Origin: Brassica napus
Lineage: Eukaryota; Streptophyta; Magnoliopsida; Brassicales; Brassicaceae
Reading direction: 5' to 3'
DNA length: 64,000 nucleotides
NCBI RefSeq assembly: GCF_020379485.1
Contig: NC_063436.1
Coordinates: forward strand, 12,417,389-12,481,388
Below are positions 1 through 11,943 of this stretch, in pieces. How positions within the stretch are numbered: the first letter of the stretch is position 1; the number at the start of each line of letters is the position of its first letter. The notes beneath the pieces are model-generated. The model did not search any database. It was not told the DNA's origin and was given only the letters and a program-made list of their open reading frames with translations. Made by a program: the position numbers and the translations under genes.

Positions 1-902
1 ACACCCTAACTGAAAACCATCTTGTAACAGGGAGCAAGGCGTAACTCCTCTAACAAAAACCAGGACAAACTGAACCAACTACCATAGCAAAGCCCAAACA
101 CAAATGAATGGCAACAAAGAACTAAAATCGTCGCACATGACAAGCCATACAAGATTCCATTGCAAAAGAATCAGGCTACCCAACAGCTAATTGTAAAGAC
201 CATTGGGAAGATCAGCAACAAAGGTCTACCAACACCACCAAAACCATCACACAAGGAAATCCGCCACTGTCACCACCATATACACTCCAAACACACCTTC
301 CTTGCTCTAACTCCATGTAGAACATCATAAAGCTACACGAAGACCATCAACGACCGCTGCAAAGGAGGCCATACAGAGAGAGAATAGACGACTTTAGAGA
401 AAAAAGAAGGATACACCACTGAAAGAAGAGATCGAGGAGGAATAGCCTTCCCCGGTGGTGGCGGAAGCCAAACCACCGAGGAAGCTGTGGTGGATCTAAG
501 CAAAGGTTTCGGCGGCTACGAAACTTTTCGTGATTTTTAATGGTTTTGGTTGGACTTTAATTTAGATTACATGCCTAAAGTTGACCTACTTGCAGCTTTG
601 AACGTCTGCGACTAAAAGTGTTTTTGATCGTCGATGGCCTTTATGATCTCTGATCAAAACTGTAAAGTCATATATAATTTAGACGGCTTCATATCCTTCT
701 CGATCTTGATTTCTCTTCCATCTCATTTTTTTTATTTTTTGATAGTTTGTTCTGTGTGGATTTTGGCTTTGAAGAGCGACCTTATATGATTCTATGTCTG
801 CGATGAGGATTGTTTGATAGATTGAAGCTTTATTGATTACCTTCTCACTCTGTTTTGTTTTGTGTTTTTTTTTTCTTTGCTACACTCATGGTGATTACTT
901 CC
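1..902. other. Intergenic, no gene recognised
   Basis: No open frame here is convincing. The first 540 bases differ from the rest of the spacer: they are richer in A and C on the plus strand (many CCA, ACC and AAC triplets) and end in a GC-richer stretch around 430-510 with repeated GGTGG and CCACC motifs. That composition resembles degraded coding or transposon-internal DNA more than the AT-rich spacer that follows, but I could not assign it to a family. After about 540 the sequence is ordinary T-rich plant spacer. Confidence 0.4.
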
Positions 903-997
903 GATCATCTCCAATAGAACACTATTTTTTCTTTTATAATAGAGTTACTCTATTTTATTGTTATAGAGGATAAAATAGTATTCCATTGGAGATGATC
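903..997. mobile_element. Short foldback MITE (95 bp)
   Basis: The left arm starts GATCATCTCCAATAGAACAC and the reverse complement of the right arm starts GATCATCTCCAATGGAATAC. The arms match at about 24 of 26 positions. The middle (about 930-970) is also partly self-complementary, so the whole unit can fold into one long hairpin. No coding capacity. A non-autonomous DNA transposon is the best reading. I did not identify a clear target-site duplication, so the superfamily is left open. Confidence 0.75.
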
Positions 998-2307
998 TAA
1001 CAAAATTTTGATATATATATATAAATCAAAACAAATATTAACACGATTGTACGGATCGAGATCTAGTATAATGTTAATTCTACATTTCTCGTGACAATTC
1101 AACAGTTTTAAAACAAATATAGTACATTAATCATGAAGGAGAAGAAAATAACAAATAACAGATTATTATCTCAGCTCTGAAGAAAATTGTTACGCAGTCA
1201 AATATCAACCATAGCTGGAGTTAAAAGCAGGGCCGAAACTAAGCACAGCCACTTGAAACATTGGTCATGGCCTCTAAAATTTTGAAAAGTTTTTTATACA
1301 GACATAGGCTTCTAAGTTAAGCAAAAAAAATTTATAAAAATTCTTACAAAAATGTTTTAAACTCCCGGAATTTCAGATCCCGTCTCCAAACACAGTTCTT
1401 AGGATTACTTATCGTGAGATGCGTAACATCATTTTATAAAACACAGAGGCATGTATGCTTAAATCTCTGTTAATCTCTCTGAAATGTTTTCTTGTTTTTC
1501 TTTTTTTCCTTGGACTTGTTTCTTAAGGATTACAACACTGTGATTTCCTCTTTTCGGTTTATATGATATTAATGTTTTAGCAAAAAAGAAAAGAGATAAC
1601 AGATTACTAAAGAGTAAAAATGAGGCGACCAAGGGATATATGAAAGAGACAGAGCTGGTTCTTAGAATGCTCCAGATTTGGGATATGGGGGATGTCTCTA
1701 TCTCTTTCTCATCCCCACTTGTCTCCAATCTTTTTTCTATCTAGCATTCAAATCAATTTCCAAATCTTACTAATCCATGACTCAGACCAGAAAAATATTT
1801 TTTTCCTACTTATCATATTTAAATAATCTAATTTTTTTTTATTTTCTCGGCATATGTAACATTTTAAGCAGATTCATATATCTACTTAGAAAGTTTAACA
1901 ATATTTTAAATTAAAGTTGAAAATATATTTATACGAAAAGAGAAAGTGTGAACCCACAAACATGGCACAGAATCAAACATATATATCTTCGCTTTTAATT
2001 CTCAGCTAGCGGCGCCGCTCTCTCTTTTCTTGCATTCAAAGCTCATCTTCCTTCTTCCCTATCCTCTCATTTTCCTCTTTCATTTTTATTTATATATATA
2101 TTACCAAAAGAGAATACTTTTCCATTTTATAATTTCTCCTTACCACAGTTGGATTACGAAAGGTCCTCCCCTCCTCCATATCTTTCCATTTTATACAACC
2201 CATACCAACCTCTTCATACTCTTCTTCCTCCTTTTTAATCATTTACATAAAAATCCAAACCAAAAACTTGTAATAAACAAATCATAAAAGAAAAGAAAAG
2301 AAAAAAA
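998..2307. other. Spacer and 5' region of the AHL17-like gene
   Basis: AT-rich spacer without a supported gene. From about 2010 to 2300 the plus strand becomes strongly C/T-rich (CTCTCTC, TCCTC, CTTCTTCC runs) and ends in an A-rich stretch just before the start codon at 2308. This looks like the promoter-proximal part and 5' leader of the downstream gene. No individual promoter element was assigned. Confidence 0.45.
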
Positions 2308-3099
2308 ATGAAAGGTGAAGGTAACGAGATGTTTCCAAAGCTCCCTCAAAACCACTCACTCTCCTCTCACTTCCACCTCCCAGCAACCATCGCCGTCGAT
2401 GACTCCTCCATCGAAGTCGTCCGTCGCCCACGTGGCAGACCACCAGGTTCCAAAAACAAACCAAAACCACAAGTTTACGTCACACGCGACACTGAGCCTC
2501 CTATGAGTCCTTACATCCTCGAAGTACCTTCGGGAAACGACGTCGTTGAAGCCATCAACCGCTTCTGCCGCAGAAAATCCATCGGCGTTTGCGTTCTCAG
2601 CGGCTCTGGCTCCGTCGCCAACATCACCTTACGTCAGCCTTCTCCCGCAGCTCCTGGCTCAACTATAACTTTCCACGGAAAGTTCGATCTCCTCTCCGTC
2701 TCCGCTACTTTCCTCCCTCCGCCGCCTCGTACCTCCTTGTCTCCTCCCGTTGCCAACTTCTTCACTGTCTCCCTTGCCGGACCCCAAGGACAGATTATCG
2801 GGGGATTCGTCGCCGGTCCGCTAATTTCCGCCGGAACAGTTTACGTCATCGCAGCTAGCTTCAACAACCCGTCGTATCACCGGTTACCGGCGGAGGAAGA
2901 GCATAGGCACTCTGTTTCGGCCAGGGCAGGAGAAGGAGACGGCCAATCTCCGCCGGTATCTAGAGGCGGTGGAGAGTCAGAACACGTGGCGGTTAGAGGA
3001 GAAGAGTCTTGCGGGGTAGCCATGTACAGTTGCCACATGGGTACGCATGGCTCTGATGTTATTTGGGCCCCAACCGCAAGGGCTCCACCGCCTTACTGA
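2308..3099 (+). CDS. AHL17: AT-hook nuclear-localized protein (AHL17-like)
   Basis: Single-exon gene of 263 residues, the usual architecture for clade-A plant AHL proteins. Residues about 39-55 hold the AT-hook, with core RPRGRPPGSKNK, which binds the minor groove of AT-rich DNA. Residues about 67-200 form the PPC/DUF296 domain, which mediates trimerisation and contacts with other nuclear factors. The family motif usually written GRFEIL appears as GKFDLL. The C-terminal tail is rich in Gly, Ser and Glu and ends in an APPPY-type motif. These proteins act in the nucleus as chromatin-associated transcription modulators. The ATG at 2308 is chosen because it follows an A-rich leader and gives a start typical of the family. 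Assignment to AHL17 rather than its close paralogue AHL28 rests mainly on the neighbouring KOR1 gene, as remembered from Arabidopsis. The gene converges on KOR1. Confidence 0.88.
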   Translation: MKGEGNEMFPKLPQNHSLSSHFHLPATIAVDDSSIEVVRRPRGRPPGSKNKPKPQVYVTRDTEPPMSPYILEVPSGNDVVEAINRFCRRKSIGVCVLSGSGSVANITLRQPSPAAPGSTITFHGKFDLLSVSATFLPPPPRTSLSPPVANFFTVSLAGPQGQIIGGFVAGPLISAGTVYVIAASFNNPSYHRLPAEEEHRHSVSARAGEGDGQSPPVSRGGGESEHVAVRGEESCGVAMYSCHMGTHGSDVIWAPTARAPPPY

Positions 3100-5984
3100 C
3101 CAATCTTTCACCAAGAGTCTCTCTCTGGCGTTCTGCTTTTGATATCGAAGTCATCTCCTTTTGCTTTGTATCTTCTCTAGCTTTTTTTTTTCGGACAACA
3201 TTTTCTCTAGCTTTTAATGTCAGAATTTGACTCTCTACGATCTTACTCGTGATTTTGTGTTGTTTTAGCTTAGTTACAAGTTTCACATTTAAATAAATTT
3301 TATAATATACTTCCAACCCCCAAGTTTCTTCCACTATATTTTAGGTGATATTAAACTAACAATTGTGGCTCTTAATGATTGTTTTCCATTTTTTTAATGG
3401 TAGTGTATCAATATGTTGGTTTATTGGATCTCCAGAAATGGCTGTGTAATAGTGGTGTTAATAATCTTTTTAGAGTGAATAGTTAATGGATTTAATTATT
3501 TTAGAATGAACTAGTCCAAAAGTATTTTTGCCACTTTGCCAAAACTAACTTAAGATTTGAATTTCCGTGAAAATATATTTTCTAAATTGTAGAAGTAGTT
3601 TACAAAGACAAATTACCCTTTTATAACAAATATTTTTTAAGCAATTTACGTTGATTTAAAAAGTTTATTCAGAAAAATGAAGTTTTCCGATTTTTTTTTT
3701 GAAAAGTCTATTTATGTTTCAATCTTAAAATTACTTTAAAATTTTTCAAAAATTATTATGATGAAAAATAAATAAAATTATGTAAACATAACCAATTATA
3801 AATAATGTAAATTTAATAAAAATGATTTTTCTACATAAATAAAGGACCATAAATGGTAATTATGATTGTCTATTGGTTATATGTTTACTGAAAAGTTTGT
3901 TGTTATGTAGTTGAGTTATTTGATTTTATAAGTGTAAGAGATTTCATGAATCTGCAAAAAAGTAATATCAGGCTTTTTAATAATTCTTTTAAAATATTTG
4001 GTAAATTTAAGGTTGGAATCTTTTTCGAAAAGTCTGATAAACTGTAATGTTTTATTAAACTTTTGAACATTATAAATGTATTATTTGTTACTTAGTTTGT
4101 ACTCGTTACTTGATTGATATTTGATTCGTAAAGTCGAGTACTTGGTTTGACCAAGTCGAATATCAAGTAATCTATTTAAATTACTCGTAAGTACAAGATA
4201 TGTATCAAATATTCAAATCAAATACTTGGCATTGTTTGGCTGGTTACTCGTTTTTGTTGATGAACAAATATACATCTTTTTTAAATCATAGGAAGATAAC
4301 TTGTTTATATTTCTATTTCCATAAGTTAATCAAACATATGTGATATATCTTGACATTTTTTCTTTCTTAGATATTATCTTTCTCGAATTGACTAAAATAT
4401 AGGAAAACAATAAAATGTTCTGTATGTATAATATATTTACTTAGTTTTGAATTTCGACAAATTAGCAAAAAAAATACAAATAATTATTAAAAATTTGCAA
4501 ATTATTTACAAGTAACATGTAATAAAATAAGTTAAGTAACTTGTAAGTCCGTCAATTTTTAGCAAGTATTTGAAATTGTAAATACTTGTTTTAGCAAATC
4601 ATGTATAAAATTTTTTTTACTATTCGTATAAACCAAACGGAGTATCAACTATACCAAAAATATTAAGTATCCGGTTTGTGTCCACCACCCCTACTTAAGT
4701 ATGTCATAACAATAAAAAAAAATAGACATTTGTTATTGTTTTAAATTCAGATTGACTGCTAACCAAAAAAACAAGAGGCTGACTTTAGGCGCCAATTGTT
4801 TTGGAAAACCAGAATTTGTATTTGTAAGCATTAAACAAAAAGAGGGCTGTATTGTAGATTGGTATTGGCATGGTGGATAGACACAGACATGACATGACAT
4901 ATTCATAGGGAAACAAGAGACTGTTATAAATGAAAAGATGAGATAAACCGGATATTTATTTTTTTAGTTTTGTAAAGACGAGAAAGAAAAAAATGGGAAG
5001 GATGGGTTCCAATCACGCGTCCATATCTCCCTATCAATAACTACTCCACCGGACTTCAAAATAAAAAATCTATTGTTTTTTATTAGAAACTTAACAAATT
5101 AAAATATATATATACATGACTATTAACATGTAGTTATTAATATTAAATCCATTGTTTTTTATCCTATTTTTTGTGGACAATTGTACCTAACTTATACTTC
5201 TATCTAATTAAATATAATTATTAAAACTATTATATTTTTTTTTTTTAAAACGAATTGTTTTATATAAAAGTTAACCCAAAAACAGCAACACAATTTCTTA
5301 GTATATCTAATATAAAAAACCGTCTTCTGAAATCAACAAGATCTATTAGGATATAGTGACAATCTAATGCCAAATTAATCTTCTTACTTAAATTTGTCTA
5401 AAAAGTAGCAATTCGAAATTCTAAATTGATCGAAAAAGTTCTAATACATTTCTTGTTATAGATATTTCCTTCACATTAATTTCTAATCTTTATCTAATTA
5501 TGGGTTGTGACTCATAAGTGAAACTTATCACAATCACTAAGGTTTCCTTATGTAATTAAATACTTTTTGAGTGATACTTCTCTGTTCCCCTTTCTCTTCT
5601 CATCGTATTCGAGGTCGTTTCTCCCTGTATATTTCTGGTTACAAAGTTCAGGTATACGGTATTCCTCATAATTCCTTTTTTATCACTCCCACTAAAAACA
5701 TAGTTCAAAAACAACGAATACAATTTGGAATCAAACATATACAGATTAAAACGCATAGATGTATGTTATATCTCGAAAGACAAACCCCCAAAAAAGAAAA
5801 TTTAAAAATTGCTCGTGGTAAGTTACCCAAATTGGGTTCGTATCTAGTAAAAAGCCACACGAAATGCTTAGTTGATTATGGTTGACTTGTGTGTACCACA
5901 CAAGGCACCACATCTAATCATCTGGTCTCATACCTCTTTCATCTTCTGGCAGCAGGGACATTAATCACACAGGTTTTAGCTTTC
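3100..5984. other. AT-rich spacer between two convergent genes
   Basis: The 3' ends of the AHL17-like gene and KOR1 face each other across 2.9 kb. The first few hundred bases probably hold the AHL17-like 3' UTR. Around 4060-4700 the sequence is full of diverged short words such as TACTCGT, CAAGTA and TACTTG, ending near 4670-4690 in a phrase about CCACCACCCCTACTT. This resembles the degenerate simple repeats common in old Brassicaceae transposon remnants. No gene supported. An open frame at 5571-5885 has no recognisable domain. Confidence 0.45.
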
Positions 5985-8444
5985 TTAAGGTTTCCATGGT
6001 GCTGGTGGGGGAGGCGGAGTAGGGAACAACGGAGGAACAGCTGAGAAGATCGTATTTTTGTCTATAGTACCAGATGCCTCTTCTTCACCCGACAATGCCA
6101 CGAGTGCTGCGACCAGGCCAGCATTCCCTGCAAGAGTCGGTTCAGTGTAGTTGTAGTTGGTCCGGACATCGCGGAACCCATCGCGCTTGTCAGGACCAGC
6201 AACCATGGCTCCTTCAATCGTGTTTGGGTTCGGTTTCTTGCTGTCTCTCCATTTCCATCCTCCTTTGCAGTTATATTTGACTTTGTTCTTGGGAATCGAG
6301 GCTCCTCGATGATGCACGTGTTTCGGGTATTTTGTGCCAAAACCCACCAGATAACTCATTTTCCGAGGGTTTTTACCTAGTATGTAATCAATCTGCAAAA
6401 CACCCAGCTAGGATGAGTTGAGTCCAATTATGGTAATCAAACGTACCAAGTGCTTTCCACATTACGACCAAAACAACTATGCTTATGTTATCTTTGAGTA
6501 TTAAATCAACTATTTTAATACAAAGGGATACACCCAAAATTTTGTTTTGTAAACCAAGTGTCAGACCAGTGTTGATAAGTTATCTTTTAAGTTATAATCT
6601 TGGTCAAAAGTGTCACTATTTGATATTTTCCCTTAATCATTTGTACAAAGAGGAAACCGCATTACCTGAGTTCTCGCAAACTCTCGTAGGACATTGGTTG
6701 AATAGAAATTAGGTCCACAGTACCATCCAGGAGTATCAGCAGCATCAAGATAGTCACTGTATAATGTCGCTAAGAAGGCTGCATTTGCAGCATACTGCAG
6801 AGGCTGTGGGTCTCCATGATTTAACTCTATCAAACCTCCTGCACATATTACCAAAATTTACATTTTTTAGATTTCCAAATTAAGAACAGGTTCATCTACA
6901 ATCAAAGTTTTTCTTAAAGCCAAACTCACCCCTGGTTCTGTTAAATTTGTTGAAATAAGGCAAGTACGAGCACATGACTATGCTTGTCTGATTATGGAAG
7001 GTCCTGAGAATTTCTTCATATGGATATCCAGGACTCAAAAACAACCTCAACCGGCTCAGCAGTAACTGAAAAGCACAGGGATTCATAAGCGTTAAGAGGA
7101 CATGAACATATAAAAGAAATAAACACAGTGAGTTGTCTTGTGGACTGACCTGAGCACCAGCAAGCTTATTGTCCCAGCTAAATACACCATAGTACGGACC
7201 ACCCCAGAATGCACCAGCATGCTTGGCCATAGTTGGTTTCGTGATTAGATCGAGATAAGTTACGTTTCCTGTGGCATAATACAACCAAGCACCACCCCAA
7301 ATAAACTCATCCCAATACATGCTTGAATTGTAGAACTTGGCTGATTCCGCAGTGCCTGCACTGTATCTGCCTCTCCTGGTCCTCCCAAACTGATACACCG
7401 TCTTAGCACCATGTACAAGCTTCTTAGAATACTCCCTGTTGTCCTTGAAGACAATGGATGCAGAAGCCAGAGCAGCCGCCATCTCGGCAGCGAGATCCGA
7501 GCATCCACCGTTACAGGTAGTCACAGGCCTTTTATAGTCCATGTCCTCAGGCCGCATCCAGCAGTAATGGTCATTAGGATCCGTACTTCCATCGTCAGTG
7601 TTTCCAGATCCAACCTAATGTAAGAACTCAGTCAAAAGATACAAATGAAAGAAAAGCTAAAAGATCTTCTTCTACGGAAGGTTACCTGTGAGACAAGATC
7701 ATCGATGGAATCAGCAGTGCTATTAAAGGTCTTGAGAAAGTAATCAGTTCCCCACTTGATGAGCTCCTTAACATGGACAAGCTCTCCAGCAGCTTCGTAC
7801 TTGGCACTGTATTCAATCACACTCCAGCTCAACATGGTCATAGCATAAGCCATGGGGAAGTTGAATTTGATTGCATCTCCCGCATCGTAATAGCCTCCAA
7901 CCAAATCTTTATAGAAGCTTCCGGAATCACCTTTCCCATCTTGAAGACCAGAGTTACCTCTCCACGACACATTATTGTGCCTCGGCAATTTCCCAGCTGC
8001 ATCATCAAAAAAAACAGTTTCGCATTAATCAGATCAGATCTTGAAGAGAGAAAGCAAACCGGGACTCTTACATTTCTGAGCATTGAAGAACTTGAGGGCT
8101 TTGTGAAGAGCGATGGTGTAGTTATCCGGCGGTGGAGTCTTACGGTGGTGACGCGGCACAGTTTTGACGATCAAGGTGATGAATCCGGCGAGCAAAGCGG
8201 CGGCGACGATAGTGCCGACAGTCCAGACGAAGATCTTGCGGCTGACGATTATGCATCCGAGATCGACATACTTCTTCTTCTTCTGCTCCGTGGGACCGAG
8301 AAGCCAGCTCTGCTGCGTCTCGTCCAGTGGCCGCGAGAGAGCGGCGCGGTCGATGTCGTTCAAGTTCCGGCTACGATCGTCGTCGGTGGCGGAATCCGTC
8401 GCGTGGATCTCGAGCGGACCTCCCCAGGGATCTCGGCCGTACAT
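5985..8444 (-). CDS. KOR1: Membrane-anchored endo-1,4-beta-glucanase KORRIGAN1 (GH9)
   Basis: Six exons on the minus strand: 8444-8072, 7996-7686, 7614-7150, 7065-6930, 6838-6666, 6392-5985. All introns are GT-AG and phases agree; the product is 621 residues, the length I recall for Arabidopsis KOR1. It is a type II membrane protein: cytosolic N-terminus with LLGP and a KKKKY stretch, then one membrane segment at about 70-93 (core [16 protein letters not shown]). The GH9 catalytic domain follows. Visible motifs are [12 protein letters not shown] with catalytic Asp candidates, the WGGAW region, HHRGASIP, and [12 protein letters not shown] near the C-terminus with the acid/base Glu. The extreme C-terminus is proline-rich. 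KOR1 works with the cellulose synthase complex at plasma membrane and Golgi, hydrolysing amorphous beta-1,4-glucan during cellulose deposition. Several N-glycosylation sequons are present. No lesion seen. Confidence 0.97.
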
Positions 8445-8763
8445 GGCGAAGATGAGTGAATCAAAGATCAGATCTGAGAGAGAGTTTGTTTGGGAGTGTG
8501 AGAGGAAATGAAGATGTGATGTGAGGTAAGCTAGTCAATTATGGACGAAGACGAGACACCCACATGTGCCTTCTTTTTTATTTTTTTTATTTTCTCACTT
8601 CAATTATTATTTTCCTTAGTATATTTGCCTGTCGGTTTATCTCTCCATGTTACGTTACAGCTACGCACTCATTTTGGACTTATTCGCCAACCATGATTGA
8701 GCTTTCTCGCCAACGCGTAAATTTTTGGTGAATGAAAACCAAACCAAACTTTTACGAAATAGA
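8445..8763. promoter_or_regulatory. Upstream region of KOR1
   Basis: The first about 100 bases upstream of the KOR1 start are purine-rich on the plus strand (GAGAGAGAG near 8475-8510), which is CT-rich in the sense direction of KOR1 and typical of a plant 5' leader. The rest is AT-rich. The proximal promoter must lie here or in the repeats beyond; no single element was assigned. Confidence 0.35.
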
Positions 8764-9060
8764 ATTCCAAAACATTTTGCGAAACAATATTTACAAAACT
8801 AAATTCGACAACGATGTACAAAATAACTTTTGTGAAATTGAACTCCGCAGTATTCTATGAACACAATTTGGGTAGAACTAAATTTGACAATAGTTTGCAA
8901 AACAGGTTTTGTAAGATTACTTTCGACAACTTTTTATAAAAATTAATTTCGACAATATTTTACGAAACATATTTCATAAAATTAAATTTGATAATATTTT
9001 ATGAAACAATTTCGTAGGATAATGTGATAATGTTTTACGAAACAACTTACAAAATTAAAA
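8764..9060. repeat. Degenerate minisatellite, about 39-bp unit, about 8 copies
   Basis: Unit starts can be read at about 8764, 8803, 8842, 8882, 8920, 8946, 8986 and 9022. Most units are 36 to 40 bases, one is about 26. A rough unit is TTCGACAATATTTTACGAAA followed by CAATTTTGTAAAATTAAA. Copies differ at many positions, so the array is old. It begins about 320 bp upstream of the KOR1 start codon. Confidence 0.75.
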
Positions 9061-9144
9061 TCAAAACAATTTAACAACCTTTAAAAAACTATACAAAATC
9101 ATCCAAAGACGTTAATTAAAGGACCAAAGAAACGAGAGGAGCCG

Positions 9145-9148
<4 letters not shown>

Positions 9149-9187
<39 letters not shown>
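9149..9187. repeat. (CT)n microsatellite
   Basis: About 19 uninterrupted TC dinucleotides, roughly 700 bp upstream of the KOR1 start. Confidence 0.98.
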
Positions 9188-9188
<1 letters not shown>

Positions 9189-11094
9189 AACATTATGTTT
9201 TAAAATACATGAAGTTTTAAGATTGTGTACAATTATTAAGAAATTTATTTATTTTATCTTAAAAATATATTAAAATAATAAATTAAAATTATTTTACCAA
9301 TTATAAAACATACTACAAAATATCATTAGTTACACAGTTTTTGATAACAAAAATAATAAGAAATAAAAAAATCACTAAAATATTATCTATTTTGAAACAT
9401 CAAAAAATCACTAAAACATCATCTATTTTAAATGGAGTGAGTATTTAAGTCTTGTTTTGTTGAGCCTTGTTTCGTAAGCCTGATACCATGTAATTTCCCT
9501 TTGGGCTTGGTAATAGAATGTTTGCCGACAAGAAAATAAAAAGCACACTTTTTTTACCAGTGAAGCAATTGGCTGAGGTTGGGTGGATGACAAAAACACG
9601 TCTCCTAACTCGACGAATACACTGTCGGTGGGAGGCATATTTTATATTTGATTCTATCTCGACGCTATAGTGGGCTCTATATATTCATTGAATTAATAAA
9701 CATTGTCAAGGGGAATTACGTAAAACACACATATATTTAAAAATGAAATCTTACCTCAAATTTCATTTCTTTTATTATTTACCGATGTTCCTTGTTAGAA
9801 CTTATTTTTTTTTTTAAATGGACAGATAAATTTATATTATTAAAACTGAAGTATTTTTAATACTTTTTAGAAACTTAAATAGTTGATTAAATAAAAATTG
9901 TTTGGAAACAAAAATAACAGATTAAATATTATATTTTTTATATATTTAGGCACTGTATTTTTTTCTCATTTACAGATTTTGTCGTTTGAAAACTTGATAA
10001 CAAATTAAATGAGAATTATTTGGAAACATATATAGCAGATTAAATATTTCTTTTTATTTACATATTTAGCCATTGCATTTCTTTCTTATTTACAAATCTG
10101 CCACTTTACTTAAAATCAAAAATTTAAATTAATTAATTATAATGAGTATATACAATATACTAGGTACCCAAAAAATATTGTATATATTAGGTATATTTCG
10201 GTGATTGGGTATATTTGGGTGATTGAGTATATTTTTGGTATTTCAGATTTTTTATAAGTTTTGAGTTCGGGTTTTTGGATTTAATTTTAGGTTTCGGATA
10301 AAAAAATTTAGATTTTCGGAAAATATAATTCGGGAATTCAGGTATATTTTGGGTATTTGGGTCTGATTTTGAGTGAACGTTTGGATATTTTTGCGGTTCT
10401 TCGAGTATTTTTAGAGTTTTCGGATCCAATTAGGGTATTTATGATCTTTTTTTGGACTTAAATACCTGAACCGACCCGATCTAAAATATACCTGATAATT
10501 ACGGGGATTGGAATTATAGGCCCGAACCGGTAAGGCCCGGTTCGGAACCGATCCGAAAATTATATGTACATATATGGGTCCAAATTTCGAAGACCTAAAA
10601 GATCCGGATCTAACGACACCCGGCCCAAGGATCCGGATGCCCATGGCTAGTATGAAAAGCCTAAATTGCATATCAACCCTTTTGTCTCCTAATGTGAGCT
10701 GGTTGATTGGTTTCCAACTGGTAAATAGTATGTCAACATTTGACATAACGAACCTACACACATTCACTCATTTTATAATCTTCCTTAGTTTGAATGACTT
10801 GAGGAGCTAAGGATAACTGTGAGTGACCTTCATGACATCTATCATACAAAGGACTTTCGCTCCTTCTAACAATTCGTAGAATATCTTTGAATGATTGCAT
10901 ATCGGATCTACTACATTTTCATAACTACCATCTTACTGATAGCTATGATAACTCACATTATCACCAAATGCATCATTCACCATTTCTACATATCTATTCT
11001 ACAATATTACTTAAATGTGTCAGATAAACATAACTCGTTCCTAATGCTATGTCAATCTCTATCCTGTACGAAACATAATAGTCTTGCATAAATC

Positions 11095-11130
<36 letters not shown>

Positions 11131-11380
11131 TCAAAATTCATTATTCCGAGAAAAATTTATCATTGTTGCAAACACTGCAAGGGAAAAAGAACTGACTATT
11201 TTCTCTGCACTAAAAGCTGACTATTTACAAACGTCATAAATTGCTCTACTCCTGCTTTTAACTCTTCCAAGACGTTTCCCGTTTTTTCACGATCCTCTTG
11301 TACATTCAATCTCAGAAATTAGTATAGTTTGTAATTGCCCGCCATTATATCAAGTCACAATTTTGTTTCTTTTTTGTTCT
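9188..11380. other. Spacer with degraded transposon remnants
   Basis: No gene. At about 9836-9860 the sequence TATTATTAAAACTGAAGTAT matches the 5' subterminal motif of the Helitron family that is complete at 15069-16390, here in plus orientation; phrases like TTGTTTGGAAAC follow at 9898 and 10016, again as in that family. I found no matching 3' hairpin, so it is probably a truncated copy. From about 10180 to 10630 there are diverged words of the type GGTATATTTGGGT and TTCGGA, ending near GGATCCGGATGCCCATGG, a style common in old Brassicaceae repeats. A TA dinucleotide run lies at about 11099-11126. Confidence 0.5.
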
Positions 11381-11943
11381 TCCACGACTGATGACGATAT
11401 AAGAAATGTGACAATTTATTCTATATATAAAATATTTACCGACGATTTTTCTACTTATTTACAACTGATTTTACGACTAATATAATCAGTCGTAAAAAAC
11501 GGTATACCAACCTAAGAACGACTTATACATGTTTTGTACCCGTATTCTGCGACTTCGAAGCAACGATTTCACTATTGATTTTGCGACTAATATAATCAGT
11601 AGTAAAAAACAGGTACACCAACCTTAGAGGGATTTCCACGTGTTTTATATCCGTTTGTTGCGACTGCAAATCAATTCTTTTACCACAAAATCATACGGTC
11701 GTTAAACGGTTGCTAAATTTGCGTGCGACTGATAATTGACCCCGTTTACTGACCTCAAATAAGTACCAAATAGTCGTACATCGCGACCAATTTGCAACGT
11801 TTTTCGTAGTAGCAAATTAGCTACTAAATAGTGACTTATTGTTTGGTCGTAAGTCGCTAATCCGTCGGTAAACAGTCGCCACTTTTAGGGACTGCGTTAG
11901 TAGTTGCCAAAATCAGTCGGAAAATACATGTTTTGTTGTAGTG
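11381..11943. mobile_element. CACTA (En/Spm-type) transposon end with subterminal repeats
   Basis: Read on the minus strand, the right end at 11943 starts CACTACAACAAAACATG, the characteristic CACTA terminus. Inward lie short CGACT and CAGTCG words in both orientations, as expected for subterminal transposase-binding repeats. A segment of about 110 bp is tandemly duplicated (about 11461-11570 and 11571-11680); both copies contain GCGACTAATATAATCAGT or its ACGACTAAT variant. I could not find the opposite CACTA terminus, so the left boundary is only where the motif density ends, and the element may be truncated. No transposase frame is present. A 3-bp target duplication cannot be tested without the other end. 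Confidence 0.7.

Noticed and set aside
1459..1728. Minus-strand open frame of 89 codons
   Set aside because: No recognisable domain and no gene context.
5571..5885. 104-codon open frame downstream of KOR1
   Set aside because: No domain, no similar neighbour, composition like surrounding spacer.
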